A stretch of 36,073 bases of DNA from Methanomassiliicoccales archaeon RumEn M1 (lineage in GTDB: Archaea; Thermoplasmatota; Thermoplasmata; Methanomassiliicoccales; Methanomassiliicoccaceae). Made by a program: the position numbers and the translations under genes. The stretch's first letter is position 1; each line of letters begins with the position of its first letter. The notes below the pieces were generated by a model that worked only from the letters and a program-made list of their open reading frames with translations, searched no databases and was not told where the DNA came from. The stretch spans positions 1-36,073 of the forward strand of contig LJKK01000086.1 of NCBI GenBank assembly GCA_001421185.1, written 5' to 3'. Positions 32,005-36,073 of this stretch are shown here, in pieces.

Positions 32005-33471
32005 ATGGACGGTAGCGACGAGGATGGTGATGGAAAAGCGATATTGGTGCCGAACTTCCTACAGGCCAATGACTGGAAGTTCAGTCGCTTTGCCGCGTTC
32101 GTCCTAACATTGCAGACTATAGTTCTACTGCTCATTTTCCTCGACGGCTATGGACTGGTGCCGTTGTACCTCCGAGAACTGATCACCTTCCTCTTCTATT
32201 CCTACGTTCCCGGACTGGTACTGCTCCGAGTGCTGAGGATGCACCGTCTGGGAGCAGTATTGACGACCATCTTGTCGGTCGCCGCCAGCGTAGCCATAAT
32301 GATGTTCGTTGGCTTTGCCATAAATATCATCTATCTCGAGCTAAACGGCCCACTTCCGTTCATGCTCACTATTATGGCGATCAGCCAGGTAATCACATTA
32401 TTCCTGCTACTGGGTCTCGCATTCGTTATCGACCGGCACTGCACCCATGAGCCGATGCTCGATGTCTCACCATTCCTATCCGCGCCGGCATTCGCCTTGT
32501 ATTCGTTGCCCCTGGTGGCAGTTCTGGCCACATATCTCCTTAACGGATGGAACATCGCATGGCTGCAGATTATCCTGCTGTTGATTATCGCCGCTGTGGT
32601 GATGGCTATGCTGATTGTCCGGCTGCCCTCCAGCCTGTATCCTGTTGCTGTAGTTTGCATCGCCCTTGCCGTCCTATTCCATACCTCATTGGTAAGTAGG
32701 TTCGTGGTGGAATGGGCCGACATATCGTTCGAGTACTGGAGCGCCAACCGTACACTTTTAAACGGCTTCTGGCCCATGACTGCAATGGACCATAGATCTG
32801 ACTCTGTCCTCAGTGTAACCATCCTTGCACCCATGTACGTTCTTCTGACTGGGCTTGACCTAAATGTTGTGTTCAAGATAATTTATCCATCATTGCTGGC
32901 CCTCATACCATTGGGCGTGTTCTGCATGGCACGCGACCGCCTTGGTATGAGGGGTGCCCTGCTGTCCGCTTTCATCATCGTTTCTGGAACAGTGTTTTTC
33001 ACTGAGTTCCTTGGCCTCGCTCGTCAGATCATTGCCGAACTGTTGCTAGTGGCCGTCGTGGCCCTCTTGCTACATAAATCAGAGTTTCCGGTAAATAGGA
33101 CGATTCTCGCATGGTTTCTGGCCATCGGTATAGTGGTCTCACATTATGGCCTCGTGGCAGTTATTATCCCCGTGGCCATCGTCTCCTCGGTATTATACAT
33201 CCTATTGGGGCGGAGGTCCATTACCCGCGGCGTCGTAGCGAAAATAATTGGCTCAGCCGTCATTTTCCTCGCCCCTCCAATACTGTGGTACGGCAATGTC
33301 TCTGGCTCGACAGTACTCGCAAGCATGATGAAGCATCTAAATCAGCTCATTGATGGAAAAGGCTCCCTAGGGTTGGCAAAGGACCTCGTTAGAACATTGC
33401 TGTTCCAGGAAAACTTTTTTATCCATACATGGCTCGAAATCACTTCGGCACTTGTTTTTGTGTTCTGTTAA
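32005..33471 (+). CDS. DUF2206 polytopic membrane protein, N-terminal part (frameshifted at ~33460)
   Basis: The ATG at 32005 is preceded by GGGGGCGTGA. The opening NDWKFSRFAAFVLTLQ followed by a run of helices (FYSYVPGLVLLRVLRMHRLG) is the DUF2206 signature. About twelve membrane segments with a large loop containing FVVEWADISFEYWSANRTL and GLARQIIAELLLV follow. This resembles the fold of GT-C-type enzymes and polymerases, but catalysis is unproved. The frame stops at 33471 just after a T-rich run; the next frame continues the helix. The full protein would end at 34190 (~730 residues). Codon use and GC are lower than in the left half of the window. Confidence 0.82.
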   Translation: MDGSDEDGDGKAILVPNFLQANDWKFSRFAAFVLTLQTIVLLLIFLDGYGLVPLYLRELITFLFYSYVPGLVLLRVLRMHRLGAVLTTILSVAASVAIMMFVGFAINIIYLELNGPLPFMLTIMAISQVITLFLLLGLAFVIDRHCTHEPMLDVSPFLSAPAFALYSLPLVAVLATYLLNGWNIAWLQIILLLIIAAVVMAMLIVRLPSSLYPVAVVCIALAVLFHTSLVSRFVVEWADISFEYWSANRTLLNGFWPMTAMDHRSDSVLSVTILAPMYVLLTGLDLNVVFKIIYPSLLALIPLGVFCMARDRLGMRGALLSAFIIVSGTVFFTEFLGLARQIIAELLLVAVVALLLHKSEFPVNRTILAWFLAIGIVVSHYGLVAVIIPVAIVSSVLYILLGRRSITRGVVAKIIGSAVIFLAPPILWYGNVSGSTVLASMMKHLNQLIDGKGSLGLAKDLVRTLLFQENFFIHTWLEITSALVFVFC

Positions 33472-34190
33472 GTTATGGTTTCTTCTGTCTCATCGCCTCG
33501 AGGAGAACTCTCAGTTTTAACGATAGAGCATACATGGCGGTCGCGGCCCCATTTATTGCATATTCTTTCTTAGTGTTTGCCGACACTGATCTCTTTGGCT
33601 TCATAAGCAGGGCTCGGTTCTTTCATATATGTCTCTTATTCACTGCCCCCCTAATTGTCAATGGCGGGGTAAGAATGCTTCATGTACTGAACAACGTCCG
33701 ACGACCTGCAAGAAAGAATTGGCGGTCACTCATGGTGATAGGCTCAGTCCTGATTGCTCTCTTCATAGGAAATACTGGAGTGCTATGCTATTCTAGTGGA
33801 GATTTGCATCATGTTGAGGTAGACATGAATATTCAAAACGTACCCCGACATAGTGATGGGGCGTTCCTAGCCGCCAACTTCACAGTTGAGAAGGGTGAGG
33901 ATGCCAAGAAAATATACGCTGATGCTCACCGGGCTTATCTACTAGATATGTTAGGTGGGTGGTACGATCCTTTATACGGTCGGGAGACTCCACCGATCTA
34001 TGGCGGGATCAATACACATCTTTTCTTCAGTTCGGAGAACTTGGATGGCATGCTATGGTTGGAAAATCCTGACCGTTCGCGCCTAAATAAGACATATGTG
34101 CCTATGACCGAAACGTTCAGTAGCTCATTGCTGACTATGGATAAGGTTTACTCCAGTCAGGAGTCAGAGCTTTATTATAAAAAGTATTAA
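33429..34190 (+). CDS. DUF2206 polytopic membrane protein, C-terminal part
   Basis: The frame includes an ATG at 33429, but the sequence only becomes membrane-like after ~33462 ([18 protein letters not shown]), where it directly continues the previous frame's helix. One base appears lost in CTTGTTTTTGTGTT. It holds about three further helices ([36 protein letters not shown]) and then a ~120-residue exported tail with ILE-poor, aromatic-rich sequence ([20 protein letters not shown]) and the sequons NFT and NKT, the usual end of DUF2206 proteins. Confidence 0.75.
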   Translation: MARNHFGTCFCVLLSYGFFCLIASRRTLSFNDRAYMAVAAPFIAYSFLVFADTDLFGFISRARFFHICLLFTAPLIVNGGVRMLHVLNNVRRPARKNWRSLMVIGSVLIALFIGNTGVLCYSSGDLHHVEVDMNIQNVPRHSDGAFLAANFTVEKGEDAKKIYADAHRAYLLDMLGGWYDPLYGRETPPIYGGINTHLFFSSENLDGMLWLENPDRSRLNKTYVPMTETFSSSLLTMDKVYSSQESELYYKKY

Positions 34191-34215
34191 TTGCTGTCTC
34201 GTTAGGGCAAACAAT

Positions 34216-34236
34216 AAAATAAACAATATTTATTTT
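34216..34236 (+). repeat. AT-rich perfect inverted repeat upstream of desulfoferrodoxin
   Basis: AAAATAAA (34216-34223), a five-base CAATA loop, TTTATTTT (34229-34236). It lies 25 bases after the DUF2206 stop and 88 before the desulfoferrodoxin start. It could serve as that gene's TATA region, a terminator for the DUF2206 message, or a regulator site. Confidence 0.5.
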
Positions 34237-34323
34237 ACAGCTGCTCACGACTTCGAGGAATCATTGATTGTGAGTCATAGGGGCTGGGAATACTCGTATC
34301 TGACCAATGTTATGGAGGATAGT

Positions 34324-34704
34324 ATGACTCAACTGAATGAAGTGTATCGTTGCGAAGTCTGCGGAAACTTAGTCGAGGTCGTTCATGCAGGCATAGGCGA
34401 ACTGGTCTGCTGTGGTCAGCCCATGAAGAAGCTGGTGGAGAACACTGTGGACGCCTCTAAGGAGAAGCATGTGCCGGTGGTCGAGAGGACCGATGACGGC
34501 ATACTTGTCAAGGTCGGCAGCGTCGCTCATCCCATGGAGGCGGCGCATTACATTGAGTGGATCGAGGTAATTGCCAACGGCAAGGTCATGAGAGCGCAAT
34601 TAAAACCGGGAATGGCGCCGGAGGCCAGGTTCAAGTGCGCTGGGGATTCTTTGACGGTCAGGGAGTATTGCAACCTTCACGGCCTGTGGAAAACCTCGCT
34701 CTAA
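34324..34704 (+). CDS. dfx: Desulfoferrodoxin (2Fe superoxide reductase)
   Basis: 126 residues from the ATG at 34324, five bases after GGAGG (34314-34318); an in-frame extension to 34264 is not needed. N-terminal desulforedoxin domain with the Fe(Cys)4 ligands Cys10, Cys13, Cys29 and Cys30. Catalytic neelaredoxin domain with Glu47-Lys48, His49, His69, His75, Cys116 and His119, exactly the known active-site set and spacing. It reduces superoxide to hydrogen peroxide without making oxygen, in the cytoplasm of anaerobes. It is followed 86 bases later by the HdrA/MvhD-like protein and may share its transcript. Confidence 0.96.
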   Translation: MTQLNEVYRCEVCGNLVEVVHAGIGELVCCGQPMKKLVENTVDASKEKHVPVVERTDDGILVKVGSVAHPMEAAHYIEWIEVIANGKVMRAQLKPGMAPEARFKCAGDSLTVREYCNLHGLWKTSL

Positions 34705-34790
34705 ACACTTTCTTCGGTTTTTTCATCACTTTCAGCGAACACCTGATAAGGGTGCTCGAACATAGTACTAGGGACCATGGCGGTGTACTG

Positions 34791-35942
34791 ATGGAAGCAA
34801 CCAAACCTCGAATCGGCGTTTTCTTTTGTGACTGTGGTGAGACGGTTGGCAACCTCATAGATTTTTCCAGTTTGGAGGAGCATGCCCGCAATCTCGAAGG
34901 CGTTGAGTACGTAGGAACGGACCGTTTCATGTGTTCCACCGACACCACCGGTCTGATGTATCGCATAACCAAGGAGCGAAAACTGGACCGCATGGTCATC
35001 GGGGCCTGCTCACCCCGTGTGTACGGCGAGGAATTCAAGCAAGCAGCCCAGGATGCTGGTATCAACCCATACATGGTCGAGATCGCCAATCTACGGGAGC
35101 AGGTGGCATGGATGCACTCGACCAACATTAAAGAGGCGACCGAAAAGGCCAAGGATGCTATCTCCATGGCAGTCGCCCGATCGAAGCAATTGCGGCCGCT
35201 GACCAGGCCGCCCACGGCGTTCGTAATCGAGGGCCGTTGCTCCGGCTGCGGTATATGTGCGTCGACATGTCGCCGCGGTGCTATCGTGTTCAAGGAGGAC
35301 CCTTGGACAGGAAAACGCGTCGCGCAAGTCGACCCCGCAGAGTGCCTGGCCTGCGGAGCATGTGTGGCTGCCTGCCCATCAGGCGCCCTGGACATGGAAG
35401 GATTCTCAAACGCAGAGATCTTGGCCGAGATCGATGCGTTCTCTGATGGTCTGCTCGACTCCAAGGAGCCGTTCCCTTCCATATTGGTTTTCGCCTGCAA
35501 CTGGTGCTCCTATCCGGCCGCTGACTTCGCCGGGTTGAAACGTATACAGATGGAGCCGAAGTTCCGCATAATACGGACGCCATGCTCCGCCCGCGTCGAT
35601 CCGGAGTGGATCCTCAGGGCGTTATCGAGGGGCGTAGATGGCGTGCTGGTGCTGGGCGGGAAGGAAGGTTCATGCCATTATGAAGGGGGAAACATCAAGA
35701 CCAAGACTCGCATGGCCTTACTTTCCAAGGTGCTAAGACAGGTCGGTTACGACGCCGACCGATTTCACGTCGACTGGGTCAACAGTGACGAGCCATCGCT
35801 GTTCCGTGATATCGTCAATGGTTTCATCGAACGCATCGAAACGCTCGGACCAAACCCGATACGAGCGCCGTCGGACGAGGAGCGGCCAACATCAGCGCTG
35901 TTCCACGGACGGGATGATTACCAACATCGCCCATATAGGTAG
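34791..35942 (+). CDS. HdrA N-terminal domain / 2[4Fe-4S] ferredoxin / MvhD-domain fusion lacking the FAD domain
   Basis: 383 residues from the ATG at 34791; a GTG at 34752 is an in-frame alternative. Residues 1-135 match the N-terminal domain of heterodisulfide reductase subunit A (RIGVFFCDCG, RFMCSTD, VIGACSPRVYGEEFKQAA, AKDAISMAVARS). Residues 145-200 are a ferredoxin with two C-x2-C-x2-C-x3-C motifs (Cys150-160 and Cys185-195). Residues 230-365 are an MvhD-type [2Fe-2S] domain (VFACNWCSYPAADFAGLKRI, TPCSAR, GSCHYEGGNIKTKTR). The FAD-binding HdrA core is absent. Where MvhD relatives usually have LGC, this has LGG (Gly290). It likely transfers electrons between a hydrogenase or ferredoxin and a partner; which one is unknown. 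Confidence 0.85.
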   Translation: MEATKPRIGVFFCDCGETVGNLIDFSSLEEHARNLEGVEYVGTDRFMCSTDTTGLMYRITKERKLDRMVIGACSPRVYGEEFKQAAQDAGINPYMVEIANLREQVAWMHSTNIKEATEKAKDAISMAVARSKQLRPLTRPPTAFVIEGRCSGCGICASTCRRGAIVFKEDPWTGKRVAQVDPAECLACGACVAACPSGALDMEGFSNAEILAEIDAFSDGLLDSKEPFPSILVFACNWCSYPAADFAGLKRIQMEPKFRIIRTPCSARVDPEWILRALSRGVDGVLVLGGKEGSCHYEGGNIKTKTRMALLSKVLRQVGYDADRFHVDWVNSDEPSLFRDIVNGFIERIETLGPNPIRAPSDEERPTSALFHGRDDYQHRPYR

Positions 35943-36073
35943 GTTCACAAACATCGAGCTGAAGAATCACTCATTCAACTATCATTGAGTGTCCTAATGG
36001 ATGAAATGGCATTGGTTTAATAAGCATCCAATAATGCATCTTACACGGTAATCGCGCAAAGTAAACACTATGT
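35943..36073. other. AT-rich non-coding end of the window
   Basis: No ORF of note follows the HdrA/MvhD-like gene. The last 130 bases are AT-rich with TTTAATAAG- and CATCCAATAATGCATC-like tracts that could hold the promoter of a gene beyond the window. Confidence 0.35.

Overview
The window reads as a high-GC archaeal chromosome segment. The best guess is a methanogen-related Thermoplasmata lineage such as Methanomassiliicoccales (inference). The archaeal evidence is a glycerol-1-phosphate dehydrogenase for ether lipids, an HdrA/MvhD-type iron-sulfur protein, archaeal-only families (UPF0179, DUF1616, DUF2206, NikR, iron-sulfur flavoprotein) and TATA-box promoters placed so that many messages would be leaderless.

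Layout. 1-9657 is a cell-surface glycan region: a partial glycosyltransferase, a DUF1616 membrane protein, a small membrane protein, a CPBP-type membrane protein, a GT2 glycosyltransferase, a very large secreted putative glycosidase with a structured leader, a GT4 glycosyltransferase, a PIG-L deacetylase and a FemAB/CelD-like GNAT acyltransferase. 9805-10710 is purC. 10985-13953 is a surface LRR glycoprotein broken by one frameshift. 14197-16689 (minus strand) holds UPF0179, egsA and a TIM-barrel isomerase-like protein. 16930-20040 holds a PAS-GAF-GAF histidine kinase, an iron-sulfur flavoprotein and a NikR-type regulator, followed by a heavy-metal P1B ATPase and a convergent PrsW-like protease. 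23100-24100 is an AT-rich island with a DUF3800 gene and a striking nested inverted-repeat element. 24136-30622 carries the dTDP-rhamnose genes (rfbB, then rfbC/rfbD/rfbA) with a zinc-ribbon HisA-like protein and an MFS exporter inserted. 30672-34190 has an Hsp20-like protein, a second DUF1616 protein and a DUF2206 polytopic protein. The end holds desulfoferrodoxin and an HdrA(N)-ferredoxin-MvhD fusion.

How they fit together. The two flanking glycan regions (1-9.7 kb and 24-34 kb) plausibly build and decorate extracellular polysaccharide or S-layer glycans. DUF1616/DUF2206 membrane proteins recur in both. The middle contains lipid, purine, signalling and metal-homeostasis genes with their own promoters. 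The right end is redox/oxygen defence.

A striking property is that six genes are each split by an apparent single-base indel (five losses, one gain). Most fall in short G, A or T runs. This looks more like sequence error than biology, although decay of surface genes cannot be excluded. Reading the proteins here requires joining those halves.
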